Counted from the first letter of the stretch, positions 15,085 to 23,725 are shown. The stretch: 46,758 nucleotides of DNA from Bacillota bacterium (GCA_023424995.1 JAFADH010000391.1:1-46758); one strand, 5' to 3'. Notes: generated by a model from the letters alone, not told the origin. Program-made: numbers and translations.

Positions 15085-15113
15085 AATATAACATGCCTTG
15101 TTAGCACTGTCAA
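15085..15113 (-). promoter_or_regulatory. Sigma-A promoter of hsp20
   Basis: Read on the minus strand: TTGACA (15113-15108), 17-bp spacer, TATATT (15090-15085). The -35 lies inside the CIRCE element. Confidence 0.75.
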
Positions 15114-15127
15114 TAGGTGAGTGCTAA
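15101..15127. promoter_or_regulatory. CIRCE operator (HrcA site)
   Basis: TTAGCACTG, a 9-bp spacer, then GAGTGCTAA. The consensus is TTAGCACTC-N9-GAGTGCTAA, so there is a single mismatch at the ninth base. It overlaps the hsp20 -35, the expected position for HrcA repression. Confidence 0.92.
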
Positions 15128-15256
15128 TTTTATAAAAAATTTATAATTTGTCACAAAATATTAAGTAATATGTTGTTTTACATATGAATATTGCCATAAT
15201 TCAATAATTTTTATTCGTAAGACCTACAACTAGTTCGAAATAACTAATGGTAATCA
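15128..15256. other. A+T-rich gap between hsp20 control region and TIR gene
   Basis: This stretch completes a 319-bp gene-free interval (15034-15352). It is A+T-rich with no convincing ORF, repeat or hairpin; the recognisable content is the hsp20 control region on its left and the TIR-gene promoter on its right. Confidence 0.5.
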
Positions 15257-15284
15257 TTTACATAATATAAATATGTGGTATAAT
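15257..15284 (+). promoter_or_regulatory. Promoter of the TIR-domain gene
   Basis: TTTACA (15257-15262), 16-bp spacer, TATAAT (15279-15284). Transcription would begin near 15291, only 8 nt before the ATG at 15299, which favours the later ATG at 15353 as translation start. Confidence 0.6.
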
Positions 15285-15352
15285 TAAAATGTGCAATAAT
15301 GTCGGAAGTCTATTGTGTGTTCACACTTATCAATGATTGGGGGCTAGATAAG

Positions 15353-16069
15353 ATGGATGAAACCAAAGCTACGAATGTGTTTCTTAGCTGGTCCAAAAAC
15401 CTGGCGAAAGAAATAGCCGTGAAATTCCGGGATGACCTGGAGTTTATCTTTGGATCCCGTGTTACTATATTTTTCTCACCAGACGATATTAAGTCCGGAC
15501 AAAAAGCCTTTAATGAGATTAACAGGCAGTTGAACGTCACCAACTACGGAGTTTTTATCATCACTGAGGAAAATAAAAGTGCGCCATGGATCTTCTATGA
15601 AGCAGGAGCCATAGCAAAGGATGAAAAGCGGTGCAGGGTCATGGTCATGCTGGCGGGCGTGGGCAATGATGCTTTGCAGGATACGCCCTTACAGCAGTAC
15701 CAGAACTGCAGATTATGTGAGGAAGGCTATAAAAAGATATTCATGGATATCTACGAGCTGTGTTCCGTCCGTGATAAGGAATCCACCGTATTGGAGCGCA
15801 TCAGCGCCAGGTGGAAGGAAAACTGCAGAGAATATGAAGAGCTGATGGGTACATACGTACAGACCCCTGAGAACACCGTGCAGGAAAAGAATACTTACGT
15901 GTATATCAGCGGAAAGTTAAATGATCTGCAGAACCTTATAAGAGAGAGCAAGTATGCCGCTGACTTTGATAAACTGATAGAGAACCAGAATGAACTGTTA
16001 CGATTGGTGCAGGAGTTAAAGCGAACCTTGGACAGCTATCTGTGGATACAGTCGGTACGCAGTCCTTAA
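15353..16069 (+). CDS. Stand-alone TIR-domain protein (candidate NADase/defence effector)
   Basis: A 238-aa protein. Residues ~6-130 form a bacterial TIR domain: NVFLSWSKNLAKEIA as strand A/helix A, then TIFFSPDDIKSGQKAF, YGVFIITEENKSAPWIFYEAGA. The last contains the conserved glutamate (E83, YEAGA) that acts in NAD+ cleavage in catalytic TIR domains. The C-terminal ~70 residues are charged and look coiled-coil (KLNDLQNLIRESKYAADFDK, NQNELLRLVQELKRTLDSY), a likely oligomerisation or sensor part. GGGGG lies ~10 nt before ATG 15353; ATG 15299 is possible but nearly leaderless. No partner gene for a known TIR defence system is adjacent. The domain is clear; a phage-defence or stress role is inference. 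Confidence 0.78.
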   Translation: MDETKATNVFLSWSKNLAKEIAVKFRDDLEFIFGSRVTIFFSPDDIKSGQKAFNEINRQLNVTNYGVFIITEENKSAPWIFYEAGAIAKDEKRCRVMVMLAGVGNDALQDTPLQQYQNCRLCEEGYKKIFMDIYELCSVRDKESTVLERISARWKENCREYEELMGTYVQTPENTVQEKNTYVYISGKLNDLQNLIRESKYAADFDKLIENQNELLRLVQELKRTLDSYLWIQSVRSP

Positions 16070-16099
16070 AAGGCAGAATTATAATACTGCAGGCAATGA

Positions 16100-16182
16100 A
16101 ACCTGAGAGCGCATTGGCGTCCGGAGGCTGTCCCAAAGCATGACCGGAGTAAGTCGTATGCACTCTCGGGTTTTATTATATT
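16100..16182 (+). terminator. Terminator after the TIR gene
   Basis: AACCTGAGAGCGCA (16100-16113) pairs with TGCACTCTCGGGTT (16159-16172) with G-T pairs, followed by TTATTATATT. The loop is long (45 nt). Confidence 0.5.
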
Positions 16183-16335
16183 AAAATTACAGCCGTAACA
16201 TTATTACAGTATTATTTATATTGATACCGGCTATGGGTATCCTTGCATTCCGTTCGCTCCCGTATATTGTTATTCCGGTTGCCATAGACGGCCGGTGAAT
16301 ATCAGTAATTCCGGAATATATGGAATGCATGTGCT

Positions 16336-17328
16336 TCAATATAAGATATCGTTGCTTATTGTCGTATAGAATAATCGCTCGATTTCCTCCGGGTCCCTGG
16401 TCTGGCCCAGAATCCACATCAATTTACATACAACAGCCTCCGTATTCATATCATAGGCTTCTATAATATTTAACTTCTTCTTTAAATCATGTCCTACCAT
16501 ATAGATATTCATGTCACTGCCTTCATTGGGGACCTGGGTGGTCATTACAACCGTCTTGCCCTTTGCAATCCAGCTGCTGATTACATCATAGTAATGATAT
16601 TCCGGTAAAGTCGGAATTCCGCCGACACCGTAGCTTTCAATAATGATCGCATCATTTTTCTCAAGCATATAGGAGAGTATATCCGCATCCACTCCGGGAG
16701 TAAGCTTGAATAATGCGACCTTTGAATTAATCTTGTCATAAAAGATGGGTTCCGAAGGCTTTTCCTGCTGTATGTATCTCATAATGTGCTCATCCTGAAT
16801 CACGGCAAGATAAGGATAGTTGATACTGGAGAAGGCCTGAAAGCTCTTGGAACGTGTCTTCCTGGCACGTGTGCCCAGGATAACCTTCCCGTTGAATACG
16901 ATCTGCACTCCGCTGGCTTCATCGGAGGAAGCGCAGAGGAAGCTGTCGAAGAGATTGGTTTTGGAGTCAGTCACCTCCATGTTGATGGGGCGCTGCGCAC
17001 CGGTGATAATGATGGGCTTCGGTGAGTTCTGAATCATATAGGAAAGAGCGGCAGCCGTATATGCCATGGTATCCGTTCCGTGGCAGACGACGAAGCCGTC
17101 ATAGGCCGCATAGTAGGTATGCAGGGTATCCGCCAGTGCTACCCAGATATCAGGAGAGATATTCGTGCTGTCCATATTGCATAGCTGAAAGGTATCCACC
17201 TTGCAGATTTTCGATATCCCGGGAATATATTTTAAAATCTCCTGGGAAGTCAACTGCGGATGCAGCCCGTTTGGCGTGAACCTGGAGGCGATGGTACCGC
17301 CGGTGCCGATCATAAGAATTTTCTTCAT
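16336..17328 (-). CDS. ansA: L-asparaginase, type I (AnsA-like)
   Basis: Hydrolyses L-asparagine to aspartate and ammonia. It is 330 aa with no signal peptide, so the cytoplasmic low-affinity type. The first catalytic threonine is T12 (GTGGTIAS) and the second triad segment is HGTDTMAYTAAALSYM (T85, D86), both intact. The distal lysine region follows as IIITGAQRPINMEVTDSKTN. The start is set at 17328 because GGAAGTGAGG lies just upstream on this strand; an in-frame ATG 33 bases earlier has no ribosome site. It is a single-gene unit facing away from the ABC exporter genes. No terminator is obvious in the 150 bp downstream. Confidence 0.93.
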   Translation of the reverse strand: MKKILMIGTGGTIASRFTPNGLHPQLTSQEILKYIPGISKICKVDTFQLCNMDSTNISPDIWVALADTLHTYYAAYDGFVVCHGTDTMAYTAAALSYMIQNSPKPIIITGAQRPINMEVTDSKTNLFDSFLCASSDEASGVQIVFNGKVILGTRARKTRSKSFQAFSSINYPYLAVIQDEHIMRYIQQEKPSEPIFYDKINSKVALFKLTPGVDADILSYMLEKNDAIIIESYGVGGIPTLPEYHYYDVISSWIAKGKTVVMTTQVPNEGSDMNIYMVGHDLKKKLNIIEAYDMNTEAVVCKLMWILGQTRDPEEIERLFYTTISNDILY

Positions 17329-17777
17329 AGTCCTCACTTCCTTTACCGATAGTATATCCATGTGTAGAACGATTTAACAGTATGCAGCTGACGGCTGCCA
17401 ATTTATTATATGCAGCATAAAATTATCGGACCTTAAACTTTGTTACGTTTATCCGGCAGGGCATATATCCGGTGAAACAGCACCCGGCCGGAATTTATCC
17501 GATGTGACAGACTTACAACAAATTATGATAATATAGAATACGCCGAATAGCAATATCAGATTCATGACAGCAATTAATTTAAGATTGACCGATCCGGTTC
17601 CGGCAGGGAATCTTCGACAATAAAGCGTGGAAAATACTATAAACTTTAATTAAAATTTAAGATTACTTTCGAACAAATGTATGGTATACTTATATTCGGC
17701 TGCTGAGTAACTTGTGTAATAGGAATAGGGGAGACACCCGGACAGGTCTTTATACCGCCTGGTGGGACGGAGGAATT
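17329..17777. other. 449-bp divergent intergenic region
   Basis: It separates asparaginase (leftward) from the ABC exporter (rightward). A direct repeat AATTTAAGATT occurs at 17576-17586 and 17654-17664, the second just before the likely exporter promoter (TTACTT 17663-17668, 16-bp spacer, TATACT 17685-17690). Short GC-rich palindromes occur around 17490. No ORF with a ribosome site and no peptide precursor gene is seen. Confidence 0.5.
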
Positions 17778-19427
17778 GTGAAAGAGTTATTGTTAAAACG
17801 CAAGGGCAAATTTATAAAGTATCTGATTGCCACATTTATGTTTGTTGTGGATCATTTTGCCCAGATTATTTTATTTTCGCTGGTTTTAAATGCAATTGAA
17901 AAGGGAACTGTGGAGGGATATGTTCCCGTTATTATCACCACGGTTATATTTATTATTTATTCACCGCTTAACTTTCTCGTTTCGCGTATGATGCGTATTG
18001 CTTATATGAGGGATACCATTCTGGATGTGAGGAAGATGGCATTCGACAAGATTATTAATATGCCTTTTAAGCAGTATTCACAGAAGTCCAAGGAAGTATA
18101 TATCTCGAATCTGATTAATGATGTGAATAACTTTGAGAGCCGGTTCTTTCACAGTCTGCTGAACTTTCTGATCAACATAATGATGGTTTCGATCTCCATG
18201 GTCTGTCTTTTTGTCCTGGATTACAGGCTGGCTGTGGCCATGCTGCTCTTCGGCGGATTATTGTATCTGCTGGCGAGGATATTCACCGGGAAGACGAAGG
18301 CCCTGGAGCTGGAGATATCCACGGCAGGCGAGGAATTTACCACGGATATGTCCAATACCTTCAACGGTCTTGAGATATTAAAACTGAATAATATTGAGGA
18401 GAAATTCCTTAAGAAAGGCCTTCGGACCATAAATCACCTGGAAAAGAGAAAATATGTGGCCAATGTGTTCACCGAGCTTCAGCGTAATACCATCTACGTT
18501 CTGTGCTTCGTATCCTCCGTCGGAGTGATGATCTATCTGGGATACCGGCTGCAGGGAGCTCTGGGACTCGGAATGGCCGGCATATTATTCCAGCTTTGTT
18601 CCTATGTCAGTAATTTCCTGGTGGATGCCTTCGCTCTGCAGAACAGGATCAAGGCTTCGGTCGGAATCTACGATAAGATCGCAAAACCGGAGGAGAATCA
18701 GGTGGGCACGGGCTCAGGAACGAAAGAATTCCGGTTTGACCGTGTGATTACCGTATCCGGCGTTAATTTTACTTTTGAGAAGAAGCCCGTCTTCCATGAT
18801 GCCTCCTTTACCATTGAAAAGGGCAGAAAATATCTGATCAAGGGTGTCAGCGGTGCCGGCAAGACCACCCTGATGAACCTGCTTGCCATGATTTATGACG
18901 ATTATGAAGGGTCTATTGTTGTTGACGGCGTGAATTATCGGGAGGTCAGTGAGAAATCCTTCCACCAGAAGGTGGCCTTTATCTATCAGGATGTATTCCT
19001 TTTTGAGGATACCATTAAGAATAATATTACCCTCTATCGTGATATTCCTTCGGAACAGGTCAATTATGCGGTCAAAGTCTGCGGTCTTGATGCCATCCTG
19101 GAAGAGAAGAAGGAGGGACTTGAGGAGAGGCTTACGGAGAACGGTAAGAATCTGTCGGGAGGTCAGAGACAGAGAATCTCCATCGCCAGAGCCATCGCAA
19201 AGAATGCGGAGATCCTGTTCGTAGATGAGGGAACTTCCAGTCTGAATGAAGAGCTGGGCAGGGAGATCGAGAAGGTGTTCCTGGAGCTTGATAATACGGT
19301 CATCGCCATCAGCCACCGGTATTATGAAGGAGTAACCGAGAATTATGATTATGTCCTGGAGATTAAGAACGGAGAGATACATCAGTTTCCGGCCAGAGAT
19401 TATTTTAATGAGGTGATTACATGCTGA
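17778..19427 (+). CDS. ABC exporter half-transporter A (membrane + ATPase)
   Basis: A fused membrane-ATPase half-transporter of 549 aa. About six membrane spans occupy residues 12-290; the nucleotide-binding domain has Walker A GVSGAGKTT (356-364), Q-loop IYQDVFLFEDT, signature LSGGQRQRIS (459-), Walker B ILFVDEGTSSLN with the catalytic glutamate, and H-loop AISHRY. The GTG start at 17778 follows GGAGGA; the longer N-terminal reading from 17712 has no site. Its stop overlaps the next gene's start by 7 bp, so the two proteins are surely co-translated and likely form a heterodimer. The substrate (drug, lipid or peptide) is unknown; no peptidase domain or precursor gene is visible. Confidence 0.88.
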   Translation: MKELLLKRKGKFIKYLIATFMFVVDHFAQIILFSLVLNAIEKGTVEGYVPVIITTVIFIIYSPLNFLVSRMMRIAYMRDTILDVRKMAFDKIINMPFKQYSQKSKEVYISNLINDVNNFESRFFHSLLNFLINIMMVSISMVCLFVLDYRLAVAMLLFGGLLYLLARIFTGKTKALELEISTAGEEFTTDMSNTFNGLEILKLNNIEEKFLKKGLRTINHLEKRKYVANVFTELQRNTIYVLCFVSSVGVMIYLGYRLQGALGLGMAGILFQLCSYVSNFLVDAFALQNRIKASVGIYDKIAKPEENQVGTGSGTKEFRFDRVITVSGVNFTFEKKPVFHDASFTIEKGRKYLIKGVSGAGKTTLMNLLAMIYDDYEGSIVVDGVNYREVSEKSFHQKVAFIYQDVFLFEDTIKNNITLYRDIPSEQVNYAVKVCGLDAILEEKKEGLEERLTENGKNLSGGQRQRISIARAIAKNAEILFVDEGTSSLNEELGREIEKVFLELDNTVIAISHRYYEGVTENYDYVLEIKNGEIHQFPARDYFNEVITC

Positions 19428-21037
19428 GAAGATATTACAGAGCCGCACCTTTCCTGCTTCTGGCCATGCTGGCGGCGGTAGGCTATTCCGTCATGGACGG
19501 TATCGTTACCATAAAGATGATGTCCTTATTGGACTACGCTTTAGACAGTGATATGGCGGCGGTAGGACGCAAGGCGCCGGAGCTTCTTATGCTGGCGGCG
19601 TCTCTGGTACCCCTGGGGGTCCTTATGGCCATGGCGAACAATTATTATAAGAAGCAGGCCATGGTCATCCTGAAGAAATATTACCTGCAGAAAGTGTTCG
19701 GCAAGAATGTGGCGGAGTTTCAGAAAGAAAACAATGCAAAATACCTTTCCTCCATGACCAATGATTTTAACACCCTTGAGAAGAATTTGATTGAAGGTGT
19801 CTATACCGTAGGAAACTGTGCCGTGAAGTTCGGAGTCGGCGCCTGGCTTTTGTCCACGGTAGATCCGAGAATGGTCCTGCTGGCGGTCCTGCTTATTGCA
19901 GTGAACGTAGGCTTGTCTGCCCTGACCTCAAAGCCCTCCAAGAAGGCATATAAGGAACGGAGCGATATGTTTGACGGCTATACCTCTTATATTAAGGAGA
20001 TCCTCTCGGCCTTTCATATCGTTAAGAATTATAACCTTCAGCAGAAGGTGACCGATGACTATTATGAGAAAAGCGATGCGATCCAGCATAAGGGCTATAT
20101 AATCGAGCGGCTGCTCTCCTTCGTCTTTGCCTCTGAGAATTTCCTGATCGGCTCCTCGATCTATGGAGTGGTCTGTGCCCTGGGCTATATGGTCATCATA
20201 GGCAGGGTAACTGCGGGCGGACTGCTTCTTGTGGTTAACAGCATCCAGAAGATGATGTGGCCGCTGTATGACCTCAGCGAGGCATTACCGAAGATATTCA
20301 CCACCGGGGAACTGATGGATAAGATGGAGAAGTCTCTTGAGAATTCGGACCGCTATACGGAGACGGTGGCGCTGTCCCGGTTTAATGACTCCATTGAACT
20401 GAAAGAGGTGGAATTCAGTTATGAGGATGCGGAACAGGTAATCCTTAAGGATATTGATCTGACAGTCCGTAAGAATGGCAAGTACCTGATCGTCGGGCCC
20501 AGCGGCGGAGGCAAATCAACGCTTCTTAAGCTGCTCCGCAAATACTTCAATCCTACCGCAGGAAAGATCCTCATCGACGGGTACGATCTGCGGGATATAA
20601 CCAGAGAATCCTATTATAAGCTGGTGGCCAATATCGAGCAGCAGGTCTTTATCTTCGAGGATACAGTGAAGAATAACATCACCTTGTACAAAGATTATTC
20701 AGAGGAAGAAGTTAAGGCGGCCGTGGAGGCAGCGGGGCTTACGGACTTTGTAAAAGCTTTGCCTGACGGGCTTGATACCGTTATCTATGATAACGGCAGG
20801 AACATCTCCGGCGGTGAGCGGTCCCGAATCGTAATAGCCAGGGCATTGCTCGGCAAGGCGGGCATTCTGTTCATGGATGAAGCTTTTGCCTCCCTGGATA
20901 TGGAGCGGGCAAGAGAGATTGAGAAGACAATTCTTAATCTGAAGAATATTACGGTAATTAATGTGAGCCATATTATCTTTAAGGATACCAGGGACCTGTA
21001 TGACCGTGTGATTACGGTAAAAAAAGGGATATATTAA
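19421..21037 (+). CDS. ABC exporter half-transporter B
   Basis: Partner of the preceding half-transporter, 538 aa. The membrane domain (~1-310) starts with FLLLAMLAAVGYSVMDGIV. The ATPase domain has Walker A GPSGGGKST (359-), Q-loop IEQQVFIFEDT, signature ISGGERSRI, Walker B ILFMDEAFASLD and H-loop NVSHI. Both halves keep a glutamate after Walker B, so neither ATP site is obviously dead, although the signature sequences differ. The parallel segments FEDTIKNNITLY and FEDTVKNNITLY show that the pair arose by duplication. The coding region starts inside the end of half A. Substrate unknown. Confidence 0.88.
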   Translation: MLRRYYRAAPFLLLAMLAAVGYSVMDGIVTIKMMSLLDYALDSDMAAVGRKAPELLMLAASLVPLGVLMAMANNYYKKQAMVILKKYYLQKVFGKNVAEFQKENNAKYLSSMTNDFNTLEKNLIEGVYTVGNCAVKFGVGAWLLSTVDPRMVLLAVLLIAVNVGLSALTSKPSKKAYKERSDMFDGYTSYIKEILSAFHIVKNYNLQQKVTDDYYEKSDAIQHKGYIIERLLSFVFASENFLIGSSIYGVVCALGYMVIIGRVTAGGLLLVVNSIQKMMWPLYDLSEALPKIFTTGELMDKMEKSLENSDRYTETVALSRFNDSIELKEVEFSYEDAEQVILKDIDLTVRKNGKYLIVGPSGGGKSTLLKLLRKYFNPTAGKILIDGYDLRDITRESYYKLVANIEQQVFIFEDTVKNNITLYKDYSEEEVKAAVEAAGLTDFVKALPDGLDTVIYDNGRNISGGERSRIVIARALLGKAGILFMDEAFASLDMERAREIEKTILNLKNITVINVSHIIFKDTRDLYDRVITVKKGIY

Positions 21038-21096
21038 ACAGCATGCGGCTATAATGTATCATGAAGGTTACGTAAATAACCGGATGCCGCCATGAG

Positions 21097-21195
21097 CAGG
21101 CTGTGAAAAACTCTGTTTCATTGTTATAGAAGCCTCTATTTATAGGCACTCTTATAATTGAAGATGATCAAGATATTGAGTTTTTTTACAGCCTG
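21097..21195. mobile_element. MITE-like 99-bp inverted-repeat element (candidate)
   Basis: CAGGCTGTGAAAAACTC (21097-21113) is repeated in inverted orientation at 21178-21195 (reverse complement CAGGCTGTAAAAAAACTC), differing by one base and one indel. The 64-bp interior is A+T-rich and non-coding. The size, terminal repeats and CTGTGAAAAAC-like ends resemble miniature inverted-repeat elements. I see no clear target-site duplication, so a long regulatory hairpin is an alternative. Confidence 0.45.
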
Positions 21196-21219
21196 TGAAG
21201 AGCCGGACCATCGGAAGGC

Positions 21220-21287
21220 GAATTTAAAGGTCGCGGAGGCCGGGCAGAAGGCAGAATTTAAAGGTCACGGAGGCTGCCCAGAAGGCC
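21220..21287. repeat. 34-bp tandem duplication
   Basis: Two head-to-tail 34-bp units (21220-21253 and 21254-21287), each beginning GAATTTAAAGGTC and ending in CAGAAGGC plus one base. They differ at five positions. They are non-coding as far as I can see. Confidence 0.8.
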
Positions 21288-21332
21288 GGGTGTAACTGGT
21301 ATAACGAAGACGGAATTTTATGAAGATTTTAC

Positions 21333-21361
21333 TTGCAGATATTATAATATTTTACTATACT
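21333..21361 (+). promoter_or_regulatory. Promoter of the conserved unknown gene
   Basis: TTGCAG (21333-21338), 17-bp spacer, TATACT (21356-21361). The leader of about 120 nt contains GTGAAC (21377-21382) that could pair with GTTCAC (21435-21440). The rest of the gap from 21038 holds the inverted-repeat element and tandem repeat listed separately. Confidence 0.55.
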
Positions 21362-21492
21362 ATAGTTAAAATATATGTGAACTATGCGAATGCTTCGATT
21401 TCTATATAAGAAGGCAACAGACAGAAGGATCTGCGGTTCACAAAAGAAGGTAATTACTGTCCATTACTATTATGAATACGGAGGTTAAGGAT

Positions 21493-22269
21493 ATGAGTCG
21501 GAAATCATCAACGAAATCTTACATACTGACACCTGCAGCAGGCAAGAGACTGATTGCGAAAGCAATTCTTACCATACCCGAGGTACAGGAAGCGCTGGAG
21601 AATCATACGGTTGTCATCGCAGCAGGAACCACCAATGCCTACCTGGCGGAAGAGGCCCTGGCTAAGCTGGGAGAGTCCGAAGGTTTTACCAAAAGGAGAT
21701 TCTTACGCGGTGTAACCCTGCCTCCTAATTATAAGAGGGAAGAATCCGGGGATGAGAATAAATTCCTGGGAGACCTGGTCATTGTGAAAGGCAAGAGCGA
21801 GTTCGGCAAGACCATCTTCGATGTAGCCGACAGTTTAAAAGCAGGAGATATTATATTCAAGGGTGCCAATGCCGTAAATCTGGAGGATCGGCAGGCGGCT
21901 GTTCTCATCGGTCATCCGGCCGGGGGAACCATCGTCCCAATCATCCAGAGTAATATCGGCAGAAGAGTAGGCCTCTATATCCCCATAGGACTTGAGAAGA
22001 GAATCAATGCTAATATCAATGAGGTTGCCGCCGTTTTGAATTCCCAGGGTACTTCCAGTCCCAGGTATATGCCCATATCCGGTAAGATCATTACTGAATT
22101 AGAGGCATTGAAGCTCCTGACCGGAGCAGAGGCCCAGCTGGTCGCCAGCGGCGGTATCGCCGGAGCAGAGGGCTCTTATTGGCTGGCAGTGACGGGTACG
22201 GAAGAAGAGCTGGCCAAGGCAGATGCTGTGTACGAGGAAGTTAAGAGGGAAGGGGTATTTCTGGTATAG
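21493..22269 (+). CDS. Conserved protein of unknown function, 258 aa
   Basis: I do not recognise a characterised family. The protein is soluble with no signal peptide or membrane span. Visible features are a basic N-terminus (MSRKSSTKSYILTPAAGKR), a glycine/threonine segment VVIAAGTTNAYLAEEAL (about 41-57) that looks like a phosphate- or nucleotide-binding turn, LIGHPAGGTIVPIIQ in the middle, and a C-terminal alpha/beta stretch (LVASGGIAGAEGSYWLAVTG). An ISOCOT-like Rossmann-type fold is a guess. GGAGG lies 8 nt before ATG 21493, preferred over ATG 21472. It is monocistronic, with its own promoter and a strong terminator. Codon use resembles its neighbours. Confidence 0.75.
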   Translation: MSRKSSTKSYILTPAAGKRLIAKAILTIPEVQEALENHTVVIAAGTTNAYLAEEALAKLGESEGFTKRRFLRGVTLPPNYKREESGDENKFLGDLVIVKGKSEFGKTIFDVADSLKAGDIIFKGANAVNLEDRQAAVLIGHPAGGTIVPIIQSNIGRRVGLYIPIGLEKRINANINEVAAVLNSQGTSSPRYMPISGKIITELEALKLLTGAEAQLVASGGIAGAEGSYWLAVTGTEEELAKADAVYEEVKREGVFLV

Positions 22270-22307
22270 CCGAAATACGCAAGCCCAGACATGTTCATAG
22301 AATAATA

Positions 22308-22358
22308 GGGTGCTGCAGCATCTGTTGTGATTATCACAAGGATGTGCAGCACCCTTTT
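22308..22358. terminator. Terminator shared by convergent genes
   Basis: GGGTGCTGC (22308-22316) pairs with GCAGCACCC (22346-22354), with extra inner pairing (GATTATCACAAG region), then TTTTCT. On the minus strand the exit is CTATTATTCT, so it can serve the convergent MATE gene as well. Confidence 0.8.
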
Positions 22359-22363
22359 CTATA

Positions 22364-23725
22364 TTATCTTGTTATATTCTTTACCCATTTGGCTGACTTA
22401 TACCGCCATAGAACAATAGGCAGCTTAATCACTTCATCGCTTACTATGATCATATATACAATCCGGATGGGTAATTTTAAGGCAAATGCAGCGATCATTC
22501 CCAGGAAGATGGAAAAGCCCCATAGAAAGACCGTGTCAATGATAAGTCCGAAATTAGCATCACCCCCGGCACGGAATATACCTACGATTAGTGTGGCATT
22601 TATGGTCTGACAGAAGGTGAAATAGGACATAACAATCATCATGAAGCTCAGATAGGATTCGGCTTCGTCACTTAGGGTCAGGTAAAGCTTTGCAATCCCA
22701 GAAGCTCCCAGTATGACGAATATGCCGATCACCCCCATCACTATAGTGATACGCAGCAAACGCCCGGCATATAGTTTGGCAAGCTCTGACTTCCCTTCCC
22801 CCAGGGCTTTTCCGCAGATAACGGCAGCTGCATTGGCAAGGCCGAAAGCAATTACCGTTGCCAGCTGTCTGGTTACCTGCGCCACCGAATTGGCAGCTAC
22901 CACGGAGGTGCCGAGATGGCCGATAACGGCAGCAACTACCGCGGTACCGGTACCCCAGACGATTTCATTCAGCATGACCGGAATGGAATATACAAGAAAG
23001 TCCTTCATCAGCAGCCTGTCGCGGACCAACAGATCCTTCACGTGGAAACGGACCTGGCGGTTACGGAACTTCGCATAGCAGAATACGATCAGGAACTCTG
23101 CGATTCTTGCGATCAGAGTCGCAATTGCGGCACCGCGGATTCCCATGGCGGGAAAGCCGAGAAGTCCGAAAATCAGGATGGAGTTCAGGATGAAGTTGAC
23201 AATAAGCGATACCAGATACACGATGGTTGAGATGATTACCCGTTCTACGCTCCGCATAATGTTAAGGTATACGACTGTGATTGCTGCGAAGATATAGGAA
23301 AAGGAAATAACCCTCAGGTATTCGGCTCCCTGCTTTATAACCTCCGGATCACCGGAGAATATCTTCATGGCAGCGACAGGAAAAGAGAATATGACAATAG
23401 CGAATACGATAGCGACGACCAGCGCCAGACGCATTGCGATGGCCATTACCTTTTCAATGGTGCGGGTATCCTTCCTGCCCCAGTATTGGGCTGTCAGTAT
23501 GCTGGCACCGGAGGTTAACCCGAATAAGAACAGCGACAGGATGAACTGCAGCTGATTGGCCAGGGAAGCGGCAGAGAGTGAAGTCTCACCCACACGTCCC
23601 AGCATCACCACATCAAGCATACTGACACCTACATTAATCAGGTTCTGTAATGCCATGGGCAGAACCAGGGAAAATACTAATCCGTAGAAATGTCTGCGTT
23701 CCTGCTTATCATTTATATTGTTCAT
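22364..23725 (-). CDS. MATE-family multidrug/cation antiporter
   Basis: Membrane exporter of 453 aa with about twelve hydrophobic segments, typical length. MATE hallmarks are the N-terminal LVLPMALQNLINVGVSMLDVVMLGRVG and the pseudo-symmetric second half beginning VYSIPVMLNEIVWGTGTAVVAAVIGHLGT. The family expels organic cations, drugs or metabolites using Na+ or H+ gradients; specificity cannot be read. On the minus strand AAGGAG lies 8 nt before the ATG. A weak promoter (TTTTCA, 17 bp, TATACT; 23855-23827 read leftward) lies 100 bp upstream. It is a single-gene unit convergent with the unknown gene. Confidence 0.9.
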   Translation of the reverse strand: MNNINDKQERRHFYGLVFSLVLPMALQNLINVGVSMLDVVMLGRVGETSLSAASLANQLQFILSLFLFGLTSGASILTAQYWGRKDTRTIEKVMAIAMRLALVVAIVFAIVIFSFPVAAMKIFSGDPEVIKQGAEYLRVISFSYIFAAITVVYLNIMRSVERVIISTIVYLVSLIVNFILNSILIFGLLGFPAMGIRGAAIATLIARIAEFLIVFCYAKFRNRQVRFHVKDLLVRDRLLMKDFLVYSIPVMLNEIVWGTGTAVVAAVIGHLGTSVVAANSVAQVTRQLATVIAFGLANAAAVICGKALGEGKSELAKLYAGRLLRITIVMGVIGIFVILGASGIAKLYLTLSDEAESYLSFMMIVMSYFTFCQTINATLIVGIFRAGGDANFGLIIDTVFLWGFSIFLGMIAAFALKLPIRIVYMIIVSDEVIKLPIVLWRYKSAKWVKNITR

